The notes: generated by a model not told the origin, from the sequence alone. A DNA stretch of 40,000 bases from Prorocentrum cordatum (GCA_963575745.1 CAUYUJ010018899.1:90429-130428), one strand, 5' to 3'. Positions 19,903 to 29,852 are shown, counted from the first letter of the stretch. Made by a program: numbers and translations.

Positions 19903-22800
19903 ATGACGAGAGGAAAGGGAGGCAGCAGCGGTGCCCCGATAGGTGAAAGACAATTCCCGTGGCGAGAAGACCGTGCTGCACGTGACCGAGCAGGAAGCCG
20001 ACGACGTTCTCAACAGCACCACCAGCACGACCAGCGCAGCGTCAACGACAGAGGACAACGCCACAACTACTACCACAAGCAGTATGGAAAGACCAACTCC
20101 AGCAACGAGAACGAGCACCACAGTTACCACAACTACGACTCCAGCTGGAAGAAAGGCTCGAGGACTCGAACTACCTCACGAAAGGCATCGCGTACTTCGA
20201 CAGCCAGGGACAACGGCCACGACGTCTTCGACAGCTTGCAGTTCACCAGGAAGCAGCGCGAGATCATCGACACGGTGATGCCAGCAATGGAGCACGACAT
20301 GGTTCAGCATGAGAGCTACTCGCACCCACCCATGGAGAAGGACATGCTCCAGCTTTGGATCAGCACCAAGAAAGGACGTGCAGGGCGACTCGCAGACCAA
20401 GCCAGTGGAGCCAGAGCCGTGGGCGTGGACGACACGAAAGTTGTGGAGGAACTGGCCATCACGAAGGCGATGATACTGCTCACGGTTTCGGCAGAGGAAC
20501 GGGTCGACTACTACAGGCACTGCATCGACAGGACGATCAGGAGGAAGGGCATCATCAGGGACAAGATCAAGCAGCTCCAGAACGAACACGACGGCATCGA
20601 GAGCGACCTCAAGTCATTACGGGCCCTGATGAAAGAAGCGAAAGACAAGCGCGACCACGACCTCTACTCGGATCTTGAGGACGACGACTACTACGGAGAC
20701 CAGGAAGAGCACGAGCGAGCAGCACATGTGGTACGAACTGCACGAGCACAAACACCACATCCGCGAGCACGCGAGGAGCGACGCACAACGGACGCACCCC
20801 ATCCACGACAGCGCGAAGATCATCGACCCCAGCAGTACGCAGCACCAGCAGCAGCACCACTTCGACAGCAGGACGACCCACACCAAAAAGGTCACAAAGA
20901 GCTGCTCGCGATGATCACGGACCTCTCCAAAAAGGTGGACCAGCAGCGACAACACACGGGACCCCATCAGCACCACCTAGCTCACCTCCACCAACAAGCT
21001 GATCTCCGACAATCCGAGCACCGCGAACAGTTGCAGGAGGAGATTGCGCGCATGGAAGCACACACGTCTCGGAAGGCCTTCAACGAGCTTCATCTCGAAC
21101 TACAGCACCACGAGCAACGACTCCAGCGCCGCTTCCAGGAGGAGATAGACGAGATCAACGTGCGCAACCGCCACCTAGAACATCAGCAGGCACAACGGTT
21201 CCTACGACAGTCCGAACAACGACGTCAGGAAGATGAAGCTGAACAGGCACATCGCATGAAGACCGAGCTCGAACAGCACCAACTACTTCACGACGCCGCA
21301 CGTGGTCACCTTGCACGGCGGGAAGCAGTACAGCAACACGAACTACGGGAGGCTAAGCCATTTTGGCTCCAGCATCTAATATCCGAGCACCGCCTTCAAC
21401 AGGAGGAAGCTCAGTGTGCTCACAACCTCCTACTTCAGCACGAGATGAGAGGGCAGCAACAAGAAGACGCACTTCGACTGGCTCAGCAACGACAGCTTCA
21501 TGAAATCAACTGCAGGGCTCATGCGGAATCATCGGCACTCATGCAAGCCAAAGAGAAGATCCTCGAGGAGTACGGTGAACTGCGTGCGCAACAACACGAA
21601 GCAGCCACGATTCGCACCGAGCACCAGCACGAACGAGCCCGACTCCAAGGCGAACGTGCCAACCTACACCTCACCGAGCAGCAGCTCCACGACAGGTACA
21701 TCAACCGCCTGGCGACGACCGAGGAGATGCGAATAAAGGAAAGGGAGGAAATGCAACGTGAGTTTCGACAAGCCGAGCTTCTTCATGACCCTCTTGATCT
21801 TGAACTGTTGCAAGAATTGAACACGAGATTCAGCGAGAGAGTCGAGGAGGAGAACAGACAGCAGGCGTTAGCCGACACAGAGGAGAAGCGCATCCACCGC
21901 GAGATCGAAGGCGCCCTCACCGCGATCATCCCAGGCCCCTACGAGCTGCCTCACCCACACGCTGACATCTACCTCGAGCAGCTACGACAGATGAGCTCTC
22001 CACCGAACGCAGCTCATTCCACGTCCAACTCAGACGCATGGAGCTTACGAGACCTCGGCGTTGCAACCGCACCACCCACCTCACCACCCGCCCCGAACCC
22101 CGACCACACCCACGACAGAACGCCCACACACCCTCCAGCCAGTATCGCCCCACTCAGCGATGCCGACCACGACAAGCCCTCTGAAGCACACCACGGCGAT
22201 ACACAAGCACACCAATCGAGCTCTCCAAGATCTTCGTGCTCTCCCACGCCCATCGCCGACGACGGCTACCTCTCTCAGCACGACGACGGACAGTCTACGC
22301 CCATTCCTGACCTTCATCACGACTCCGACCTCGAAGGCACCGACACCCCCATCCCAGCTGCGCAGGCCACTCCCCCCACCCCACACATCATCTTCCCCGA
22401 AGTGCGTGCCATGTCCGCCCCCCCCGACACGAGATCGACACCCGACGACCAACAGCGATCCACGCCCCTTACCACAATTCTCATCGATCTCAGCGACGAC
22501 GAGCACGAAGTACCCACCACGCCCAAGACTCGACCGATCACCAGCATCACCCCAACCCAAGCCTACAGCCCCATCATCCCTCCACCCAGATTCCATATGG
22601 GAACGCCCGACAGGGCCCAGTCAGCGCCACCCTCACGAACCCGATCGGCCCTCAAGAGACAGGACTCCACATCACGACCACCGCGGAAGGTCCGCATCCA
22701 CGACAGCGGTGACGGCTTCGTGGACATATCCGACCGCGTCCCACTCCGTGCCGATCCCGACGATGAAGGATCGGACACCGCGCTGCGTCCAAAAAACTAG
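19903..22800 (+). CDS. Retroelement 1 ORF1 protein (coiled-coil, 965 aa)
   Basis: This is the first ORF of the element, presumably the RNA-binding/assembly protein. I chose the ATG at 19903 because it is the first ATG in a frame otherwise opened only by GTG at 19702, and it has A at -3. Residues 1-110 are basic and Ser/His/Thr-rich. A probable folded domain follows at about 113-270 (FTRKQREIIDTVMPAMEHDM to KDKRDHDLYSDLEDDDYYGD). A very long Gln/Glu/His/Arg-rich coiled coil spans about 326-676, then a Pro/Thr/His-rich low-complexity tail (about 716-926). In the tail, ILIDLSDDE (about residue 859) looks like a SUMO-interacting motif. The protein ends KVRIHDSGDGFVDISDRVPL and a short acidic tail. 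No CCHC knuckle or RRM is visible. The last codons form the slippery site read into ORF2. The domain function is inferred from position. Confidence 0.8.
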   Translation: MTRGKGGSSGAPIGERQFPWREDRAARDRAGSRRRSQQHHQHDQRSVNDRGQRHNYYHKQYGKTNSSNENEHHSYHNYDSSWKKGSRTRTTSRKASRTSTARDNGHDVFDSLQFTRKQREIIDTVMPAMEHDMVQHESYSHPPMEKDMLQLWISTKKGRAGRLADQASGARAVGVDDTKVVEELAITKAMILLTVSAEERVDYYRHCIDRTIRRKGIIRDKIKQLQNEHDGIESDLKSLRALMKEAKDKRDHDLYSDLEDDDYYGDQEEHERAAHVVRTARAQTPHPRAREERRTTDAPHPRQREDHRPQQYAAPAAAPLRQQDDPHQKGHKELLAMITDLSKKVDQQRQHTGPHQHHLAHLHQQADLRQSEHREQLQEEIARMEAHTSRKAFNELHLELQHHEQRLQRRFQEEIDEINVRNRHLEHQQAQRFLRQSEQRRQEDEAEQAHRMKTELEQHQLLHDAARGHLARREAVQQHELREAKPFWLQHLISEHRLQQEEAQCAHNLLLQHEMRGQQQEDALRLAQQRQLHEINCRAHAESSALMQAKEKILEEYGELRAQQHEAATIRTEHQHERARLQGERANLHLTEQQLHDRYINRLATTEEMRIKEREEMQREFRQAELLHDPLDLELLQELNTRFSERVEEENRQQALADTEEKRIHREIEGALTAIIPGPYELPHPHADIYLEQLRQMSSPPNAAHSTSNSDAWSLRDLGVATAPPTSPPAPNPDHTHDRTPTHPPASIAPLSDADHDKPSEAHHGDTQAHQSSSPRSSCSPTPIADDGYLSQHDDGQSTPIPDLHHDSDLEGTDTPIPAAQATPPTPHIIFPEVRAMSAPPDTRSTPDDQQRSTPLTTILIDLSDDEHEVPTTPKTRPITSITPTQAYSPIIPPPRFHMGTPDRAQSAPPSRTRSALKRQDSTSRPPRKVRIHDSGDGFVDISDRVPLRADPDDEGSDTALRPKN

Positions 22801-22860
22801 ATACGAACGACCCCGATGAGGGCGCTCTGGCTCATCGGACCCGTCGAAAAAGACCAGAGC
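22791..22860 (+). promoter_or_regulatory. Candidate -1 ribosomal frameshift signal with H-type pseudoknot
   Basis: The last ORF1 codons are CCA AAA AAC TAG. A AAA AAC (22791-22797) is a canonical X XXY YYZ heptamer in the correct phase, with the stop immediately after it. Downstream, CCGATGAG (22813-22820) pairs perfectly with CTCATCGG (22831-22838). The loop sequence GCTCTGG (22824-22830) pairs perfectly with CCAGAGC (22854-22860). That gives a pseudoknot with loops of 3, 0 and 15 nt. An additional CGAC/GTCG pairing (22808-22811 with 22843-22846) could bring the structure closer. The spacer is 15 nt (10 with the extra pairing), longer than the usual 5-9. A -1 slip lands exactly in the ORF2 frame. 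Confidence 0.85.
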
Positions 22861-25800
22861 AACAGGCCCCTGGGCGGCCTCAAGCGACCATATGCAACTA
22901 TCGGCCCAGCGCCACACAGCATCACAATGTCACAGACGCAGCAACGAACCTTGCGACCCCTGCGGTGCAGGTAACTTGCAGCTTCAGACACGCACACCCA
23001 CCCCGCCTTCCACTAGGGAAGCATACACCGACTGACCTCGACAGGCTGACACCCGCTTTGGGGACTGCGGATCAGCACCGAGCGCCAGGCAACATAGACA
23101 GCCGACTCTGCCATCTTCCCTCCTCGACAGCAGACTCCACTAGCTTGCAGACCGCAACCAACCTGACGACCCAGGGGGTGCAGGTGACTTGCACTTCTGA
23201 CAGCCACCTTCCGACACACACCACCAGTCCACGTGCACTGACTCCTGCTTTGGGGACAGCAGATCAGACCCGACGGACAACGGCAGCAGTTTCACTTGCT
23301 GCACACTACCAGCACGACGCAACCGATGGACAACCAACAACTATCCACCATAGGCGCCACCCGACCGAAGAGTGGGAAATCCACTCGAGCGGTTCGCGCC
23401 CCCACCCAAGCTCGACTGCCATACTGGGGAGGGTCCCCCCAGATGGCACCTCGCGCAGGTTGACACCTCCACGAGCGCCACCTGGCTCCTACGCCGCCAC
23501 CTCCGACACATCGCCAAGGCACGACCAACCTCGCTCCACCATCTCTGAGAGCACTCAGCGTGTCATGCCGACCACACCATGGGCGAGGCCAGGCGACGAG
23601 ACGAATTGGCTACATACACCACCCCGACTCGAGCGACCCAAGACCGACGTCACGGTCACCACAACTAGCCATTTTGGCTCTACGCATGCACGGAAATTCA
23701 ACGGCTCCGACGTCCACAACGAGACGCCCGAGTACCATAGTGCGATCACGATAGACTACTTCCCTGGGATCGAGGATACCTTCCTCGATAACAGCAGCGA
23801 GATGGATAGCGGCAACTTCCAACTCGATGACGACGCCATTCGCACGCGGCTTCTGGCACGAGTCCGACGGCAGCAGCGACGGCGACTAACAGTACAGCAG
23901 ACATCTACGTACACCACGACCCACAATCGATTCCAAGCCCTGCAACCCAGCCCACCGCCACCCTCAGCAAGACATACCACCACGCTTCCGACACAGCAGC
24001 CCACCGGCCATCCACCAGCAGTCCTGACAGCATCCCAGGGCGCTGGACATGGCACAGCAGCACCCTACCGAGACTGCCACGTGGCCACAGGTGAAAGGCG
24101 TCAACGACAAAAGACAGCCATGCACCCCTTTCGATGCCCAACAGGAGTTTATGCAACAACGCACAACGGACAAGCTGCACACAGACGACAGCAGAAGGCG
24201 ACAGCATTGTTACCGTTTCGAGTACAGCGACCACCCAATCCCAGCGCCGACAAGCAGCCCCAACAACCGCAACCATCTTACCACGAGGCCAATCTCGACA
24301 TCACAAGATATCACGGCCTGCAACCACCAGGCGACTGCACATGCGACCTAGGGGACACCAGAGGACTGATCAGACGAATACGGGCCACGACTGCCCCCTT
24401 TCTCAACGCCAACATCGAAGGTGATGACCTGCACCCAGCAGCAACATATGCGCTCAACAATACGACGAAAGGCAACAATGCCCACAGCGCAAAGCACATT
24501 TTCACTGACGCTTCCCACAACGCATTGAGACCAGAATGCTGCTCATGGGCATTCTTGGTACTACAAGAAGGTGGTGAACACGACCAACGCACGTTCAGAG
24601 GAGCCTTCAGCAGCATCGTCAGCAAGAGCCACAACATGAAGCTGAATGACCGCAGCACCACCAACACCACAGGCGAGATCATGGCCATCGTGCAGGCTCT
24701 CATGTGGTCCATCGCCGTCGCCGAGCCGCAACCTATCTGTATCCACACCGACTGCGAGACGGCCATCAACATATGCATGGGACGCGCCACGGCATCAGCA
24801 GACGAACATCTTGCGAGATTCATGAAGGTCATCTTCGACACGCTCAAGAACGAAAACGACATCACCTTGCATCACGTCCCGAGTCACGAAGGCATGCCGT
24901 GGAACGAGCTCGCCGACGGAATCTCAAAGAGGACACGCAAGCGCTACGAGAGAGGCCACGACTACGACACCATCCCGCACAACTTCAGAGACATCATTAC
25001 GGACACAAAGTATTACCAATGGGAGCCGATCCTCCAGCCTGATCATCCAGATAGAGCAGCTTACCCACTACGCGAAGGTGCCACCTTACGCTTTGGATTA
25101 CCAACTCGGAATGCTAGTGTTCGACACCTCATGGCGCCTAAGACGGTCTCTGCCAAAGAAACCAAGATCGAGCTCTCCATTGCAACCTACAACGCCGAGA
25201 GTGTCAGAGAGTCCGACGCTCAGCAGCAGAAGAAGTTCACAAAGGCAGCTCGGCTTGCACACCAGTGGCGGGGACCCTTGCTTCGACGACAATTTCAAGA
25301 AAAGCGACTCCACATCATCGGCATTCAGGAGGCGCGCAACGAACGACGTACAACAACTGGGAATGGATACTTCATCATCAGCAGCCCGCACGACCACTAC
25401 AACGCTGGATGTGAGCTATGGATCAACGTGGAGAAGCCCTACGCCTACAACAAGGACGGCCCACAGCACTTCGAGCCCAGACACTGCCACGTTCTCACCA
25501 GTGAGCCAAGGATCCTCATCGTCCAAGTCACTACGGACTGCATCAATACCACCATTTGTGTATTTCATGCTCCTCACAGCAAGAAAAGTCCTCAAGAACG
25601 ACAAGACTTTTGGCAGCGACTACAGAAGCTCGTACAACAGCACAGACCCAACCTCATGCTCGCCGACGCCAACGGCCGACTTGGAAGCGTGCAGTCGACA
25701 TCTGTTGGACCGGCTGGACTCTCCCAGACCGAGGACAGCAACGGCAAGGAACTTCACGAGATAGCAGCCGCAGGGCACTACGTCATCGCCAACACCGTGA

Positions 25801-28800
25801 TCTCCAACGGCGACGAGCATCACACGTGGACAGACGCATATGGGCACAAGCATCGCATCGACTACATCATCGCGGACGATACGCTCATCAGCCACATCAC
25901 CGACGTCAAGACATTGGCCGACATTGAGACCATGAAGAAACACCGACAAGGGGAGCATCACCGCGAGGATCACTTGCCAGTTACAGCTCGAGCCTGCTGG
26001 ACCGTGCGGCACACTGCGCCAAAGCAGCTCTTCCCGAAGATCGACAAGCACCAGCTCAATGATGAGAAGGCCGTCGAGACCTTCAAGATGCACCTGGACG
26101 CTACTGTCTTACCGTCATGGGGGACGGACTACGATGAGCACATCCACCAGTACATGCTGACCATCATGGACGCAGCGACCTCAGCGTTCAAAAGAAGCGG
26201 GAAGAAGAAATACCAGGAGTACATCTCAGAGACCACGCTCAACTTTGTCCTCAGCCGACGGAAGTTCATGAAGCTCCTCCGTAAGGCAACAACACATGGA
26301 GCGACAGCTAGCACGACAAAGCGCAGAATCCAAAGGCTCATCAACGACATCCACAACGACCCGACCCTTCAGATGACTCCCGAGGCGATCCACACTACTT
26401 ACAGCGAGACTTACATGCTCAATTACGCTGCAGCGAATTTCCCTTACAACCCCGACTATCATGGGTTTTTACAACACGTACGGCACTGGATCGACGCCAC
26501 GAGAAAAGTAATCGTCAAGATGACCGGCAGGGACTACGACGCGTTCTTGGAAGAGCAAGCACAAAAGGCAATGGACGCAAAGCGCACTGGCGACACGTAC
26601 ACCGAGTGGAAGTACACCAAGAAGCTCCTGCTATTCGGCGGCCGCAAGAGACGTAAGCGGCAAGCATACCCCATGATGAACGCAGCAGACGGCACTGTCC
26701 TCGACAGTTCCACGAGCAAGGCCGACGCAGCCACACGACACTTCGGACACAACGAAGCAGCCGACATCCTCTCCGCTCAGGACGTGGTTGACAGATACAA
26801 CGCCAAGGAGGACAGGACCGACCCAGCTCAGCCCAGGAGAACGCGCCACGTCAACAACTTCGCCAGCATCTACGAGCTCACCGACATCCTTCACAAAGCG
26901 AGACCTCACCGCGCACCAGGACCAGATCGCGTATCCGACGACTTCTCCAAGATCGCCCCACGGCAGATGGCCCGACACATGCATCCGATCATCACCAAAG
27001 CGGCGCTCTTCTGCAGGGAGGGCGTAGCTCTCAAGGGGTCCAGGATGACGTACTTCTGGAAGGGCAAGGGCAGCGAGGAGGACCTGAACAACCAGCGGTC
27101 AATCACGTTAGCCAACACCGTCATCAAGCACCACTACAGATATATCAGACAATGCATGAAGGACCTCATCCCCACGATGCTCTTCTCCACTCAGACGGGA
27201 GGTCGACACCACTACAGCACGGACATCAACCACATGACGATGCGGCTCCTATCCAACACTGCCTACCACGTGAAGCACGACATGGTCATCATCATGATAG
27301 ACTTGAAAGCAGCCTTCCACAAGGTAGTCAACCAGCTCGTGTACAACTTCACCCAGACCAAGGAGCAGCTGGACGACCTTCTCGCCCACATCGACATCCC
27401 CCATGTCATGCTTCCTGCGATTGAGGCCCTCATGACCGACAACGGCATTGTCAACCAACACGTGGACAACCAACACATTGTCGACATGCTCACGGAGGCA
27501 CACACTGGGACTTGGTTCTACATCGACGACCAGTGCAGCTACGCAGCACCACGACTCGGTACACGCCCTGGCGTACCAACAGCCGACTTCACATTCAACA
27601 TGCTCATGGCGGACGTCACGCGAGACTACCACGACCACGCCGTCGAGGATGGAGCGACTTTCGACATACCGCATGCCCCACCACGTCTCCGAGCTTGCGA
27701 CCACAACGCCACACTGTCCTCTACATCCTTCGTAGACGACGTCAAGGCGGCTGCATCCACGGCAGACGGCACCATGATCCACGCACTCATCACCAAGATG
27801 TGGGGACATCTCATACGCGCGACACTGCGAAGAGGCCTCCCGATCAACACCAAGAAGTCCAGCTTCATCGTCTACCCCAACACCGTCGCAGGCAAAAGAG
27901 CTACACGGACCATGATACGGGACAACCACAGCATCACCGACATGGGGCTCTGCGTCACCATCGCTAGAAGCACCAAGCTGCTGGGCGCGATGTTCAACGA
28001 CAGGAACGACATGGGCCAGGAGACGGCAGCACGCACCATCGCGCTACGCGAGACAACAGGCCCACTCCGACGCACCTTGTTCCAACGACAAGCCATCTCC
28101 ATCCAGACTAAGATCCACTACCTCGAGTCCTTCGGCTATTCAAGACTGCTATTTAACGCGGGGACATGGCTCATCACAACAGCGCGGGACTACCACAGGA
28201 TCAACACAGCCTACGTCACTGCGGCTCGACAGGCAATAGGAATAACGCACAAGGCCATGAAGGACAAGCACATCACCAACGAGCAGATATTGGCACGTGC
28301 TCAACTACCGAACCTCGAAGACCGACTACGATGGCTACGACTGCGAGAACTTTTGCGACTCATAAAAGGATGCCCGTACGAAACGCAGGCACTCATTGAC
28401 TACGACATCGAAGTCAACGGCACCTGGACGCAAACCATCAACAACGACATCCACACATGCCGACAGCACTGCTACGGCACCCGCATCACCACCGCACCCA
28501 AGGACATCATCGACTTCATCAAGGCTGCACGCAACGACATGCACACGGTCAAGTCTTTTATTACGAGCACCTACAAGCGCGCACAAGACTCATCCTCCGA
28601 CCGAGCAGCGCAGGACCAGCTGCGGGCAGACCTATCGCTAACGGCAACAGCACTGGGAGTGCTGCCACTGCCCCGACAAGCAGGAACCACGACACCAGCA
28701 CCAGCCAGAGTTATGTGTTACCATTGCGGTGCTACATTCAAGACCAAAGCAGCACACAACAAGCATGTCTACGCCGTCCACCAGGACAAGCACACCATAG

Positions 28801-29852
28801 ACAACTACATCGTCGGCGACACCTGCCAGGTATGCTTGAAGTACTTCTACACCGCGAACAGACTTACCAAACACGTCAAGTCGTCACGCCAGTGTGCAGC
28901 CACACTGATGCAGTTCGGAGCGAAGCCGCCAACAGAAGACATCGACGCGCACAAGGAGGAGACCCGACGCGTACGACGATCCAACCGACACGCTGGGCTT
29001 CCAGAAGACTACGCCGAGCGGCCACCCATCCAGCTACATGGGCCAGCACTGGGACCACCAACCCACGCCGACCACGACCACCGACCAATACCAGCCCAAC
29101 TACCCACCGACGCACCCACCACACAAGACAGCGGACCCAACCGAGCAGACACGGGAATGACCGACATCACAGGAAAGCCCAGCATCGTACTGCTCTTCAC
29201 CGCCAACCACGACCACACCAGCGCGGTGACCGACGCCCTCCAAGCCACCGCAGACAGACACAGCATCTCCATCGAACTCCACCATATGCCAACCATGCAC
29301 CCACCCCAACCTGACCCAACGGCTTCCGATATGGCCACGACACCATACGACCACGCTGCCTTCTGCATCATCGACGCCGACCTCACGACCTTCGACCGCG
29401 ACCTCAACCTCAGGACGCAAGAGGCACCTTGGGGACGACTGGATCTCACACCCACGCAGCACAAAGCGGTACGACAAGACAACGACAGCATGCGGCACGT
29501 CTTACGGACCGCACAGCGGATGATGATGACGCGCACACCTACCATCATCTTGGACAGCAGCCTCCGACACCTGCAGCTACAGGAATACGCATACATCACA
29601 ACGACGTGCAGCACAACCCTGACCACAGCATTCACTGCTTGCAACTGCCCTGCTGACATCACCACGACAACGACACTGACGCAGGCCATAGAGCAAACAC
29701 TCCAGCCCACCGCCGACGCATACACAAAGGCACAGACATGGCACTATGATGGACATGACGGCAACATGGGCGACTTCTGCGGCCCCCCGAACGACAACCA
29801 CGGTGAGCACCACCCCGCGGAGTACAGGTTGGTGATCACCCCCTCGCGGTGA
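22797..29852 (+). CDS. Retroelement 1 ORF2: RNase H - EEP endonuclease - RT - zinc finger polyprotein
   Basis: The frame is open from 22767, overlaps ORF1 by 34 nt and has no ATG for over 250 codons, so I start it at the -1 frameshift (2,351 codons; a GTG lies at 22965). A Thr/Pro-rich linker contains a duplicated ~70-aa block. RNase H H1 follows at about 24495-24950, with D (24507), E (24675), D (24750) and D (24915; HVPSHEG...NELAD). The EEP/APE-like endonuclease covers about 25167-26000: N in TYNAE (25191), E in IQEAR (25329), D-N in ADANGRL (25665, 25671), RIDYII, and DH (25968). The reverse transcriptase spans about 26890-28060: motif A IDLKAAFHKV (D at 27300), motif B-like TRPGVPTADFTFN, motif C FVDD (27735), and KLLGAMFN. 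Two zinc-finger modules lie at 28716-28908 (C-X2-C-X12-H-X4-H; C-X2-C-X12-H-X6-C). About 300 residues at the C-terminus are unassigned. The protein should nick the target and copy element RNA by target-primed reverse transcription, as known for LINEs. Confidence 0.9.
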   Translation, partial: LDTNDPDEGALAHRTRRKRPEQQAPGRPQATICNYRPSATQHHNVTDAATNLATPAVQVTCSFRHAHPPRLPLGKHTPTDLDRLTPALGTADQHRAPGNIDSRLCHLPSSTADSTSLQTATNLTTQGVQVTCTSDSHLPTHTTSPRALTPALGTADQTRRTTAAVSLAAHYQHDATDGQPTTIHHRRHPTEEWEIHSSGSRPHPSSTAILGRVPPDGTSRRLTPPRAPPGSYAATSDTSPRHDQPRSTISESTQRVMPTTPWARPGDETNWLHTPPRLERPKTDVTVTTTSHFGSTHARKFNGSDVHNETPEYHSAITIDYFPGIEDTFLDNSSEMDSGNFQLDDDAIRTRLLARVRRQQRRRLTVQQTSTYTTTHNRFQALQPSPPPPSARHTTTLPTQQPTGHPPAVLTASQGAGHGTAAPYRDCHVATGERRQRQKTAMHPFRCPTGVYATTHNGQAAHRRQQKATALLPFRVQRPPNPSADKQPQQPQPSYHEANLDITRYHGLQPPGDCTCDLGDTRGLIRRIRATTAPFLNANIEGDDLHPAATYALNNTTKGNNAHSAKHIFTDASHNALRPECCSWAFLVLQEGGEHDQRTFRGAFSSIVSKSHNMKLNDRSTTNTTGEIMAIVQALMWSIAVAEPQPICIHTDCETAINICMGRATASADEHLARFMKVIFDTLKNENDITLHHVPSHEGMPWNELADGISKRTRKRYERGHDYDTIPHNFRDIITDTKYYQWEPILQPDHPDRAAYPLREGATLRFGLPTRNASVRHLMAPKTVSAKETKIELSIATYNAESVRESDAQQQKKFTKAARLAHQWRGPLLRRQFQEKRLHIIGIQEARNERRTTTGNGYFIISSPHDHYNAGCELWINVEKPYAYNKDGPQHFEPRHCHVLTSEPRILIVQVTTDCINTTICVFHAPHSKKSPQERQDFWQRLQKLVQQHRPNLMLADANGRLGSVQSTSVGPAGLSQTEDSNGKELHEIAAAGHYVIANTVISNGDEHHTWTDAYGHKHRIDYIIADDTLISHITDVKTLADIETMKKHRQGEHHREDHLPVTARACWTVRHTAPKQLFPKIDKHQLNDEKAVETFKMHLDATVLPSWGTDYDEHIHQYMLTIMDAATSAFKRSGKKKYQEYISETTLNFVLSRRKFMKLLRKATTHGATASTTKRRIQRLINDIHNDPTLQMTPEAIHTTYSETYMLNYAAANFPYNPDYHGFLQHVRHWIDATRKVIVKMTGRDYDAFLEEQAQKAMDAKRTGDTYTEWKYTKKLLLFGGRKRRKRQAYPMMNAADGTVLDSSTSKADAATRHFGHNEAADILSAQDVVDRYNAKEDRTDPAQPRRTRHVNNFASIYELTDILHKARPHRAPGPDRVSDDFSKIAPRQMARHMHPIITKAALFCREGVALKGSRMTYFWKGKGSEEDLNNQRSITLANTVIKHHYRYIRQCMKDLIPTMLFSTQTGGRHHYSTDINHMTMRLLSNTAYHVKHDMVIIMIDLKAAFHKVVNQLVYNFTQTKEQLDDLLAHIDIPHVMLPAIEALMTDNGIVNQHVDNQHIVDMLTEAHTGTWFYIDDQCSYAAPRLGTRPGVPTADFTFNMLMADVTRDYHDHAVEDGATFDIPHAPPRLRACDHNATLSSTSFVDDVKAAASTADGTMIHALITKMWGHLIRATLRRGLPINTKKSSFIVYPNTVAGKRATRTMIRDNHSITDMGLCVTIARSTKLLGAMFNDRNDMGQETAARTIALRETTGPLRRTLFQRQAISIQTKIHYLESFGYSRLLFNAGTWLITTARDYHRINTAYVTAARQAIGITHKAMKDKHITNEQILARAQLPNLEDRLRWLRLRELLRLIKGCPYETQALIDYDIEVNGTWTQTINNDIHTCRQHCYGTRITTAPKDIIDFIKAARNDMHTVKSFITSTYKRAQDSSSDRAAQDQLRADLSLTATALGVLPLPRQAGTTTPAPARVMCYHCGATFKTKAAHNKHVYAVHQDKHTIDNYIVGDTCQVCLKYFYTANRLTKHVKSSRQCAATLMQFGAKPPTEDIDAHKEETRRVRRSNRHAGLPEDYAERPPIQLHGPALGPPTHADHDHRPIPAQLPTDAPTTQDSGPNRADTGMTDITGKPSIVLLFTANHDHTSAVTDALQATADRHSISIELHHMPTMHPPQPDPTASDMATTPYDHAAFCIIDADLTTFDRDLNLRTQEAPWGRLDLTPTQHKAVRQDNDSMRHVLRTAQRMMMTRTPTIILDSSLRHLQLQEYAYITTTCSTTLTTAFTACNCPADITTTTTLTQAIEQTLQPTADAYTKAQTWHYDGHDGNMGDFCGPPNDNHGEHHPAEYRLVITPSR

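Noticed and set aside
19903-22800. Gag-type CCHC zinc knuckle in retroelement 1 ORF1
   Set aside because: I looked for C-X2-C-X4-H-X4-C and found none. The protein is nearly free of Cys.
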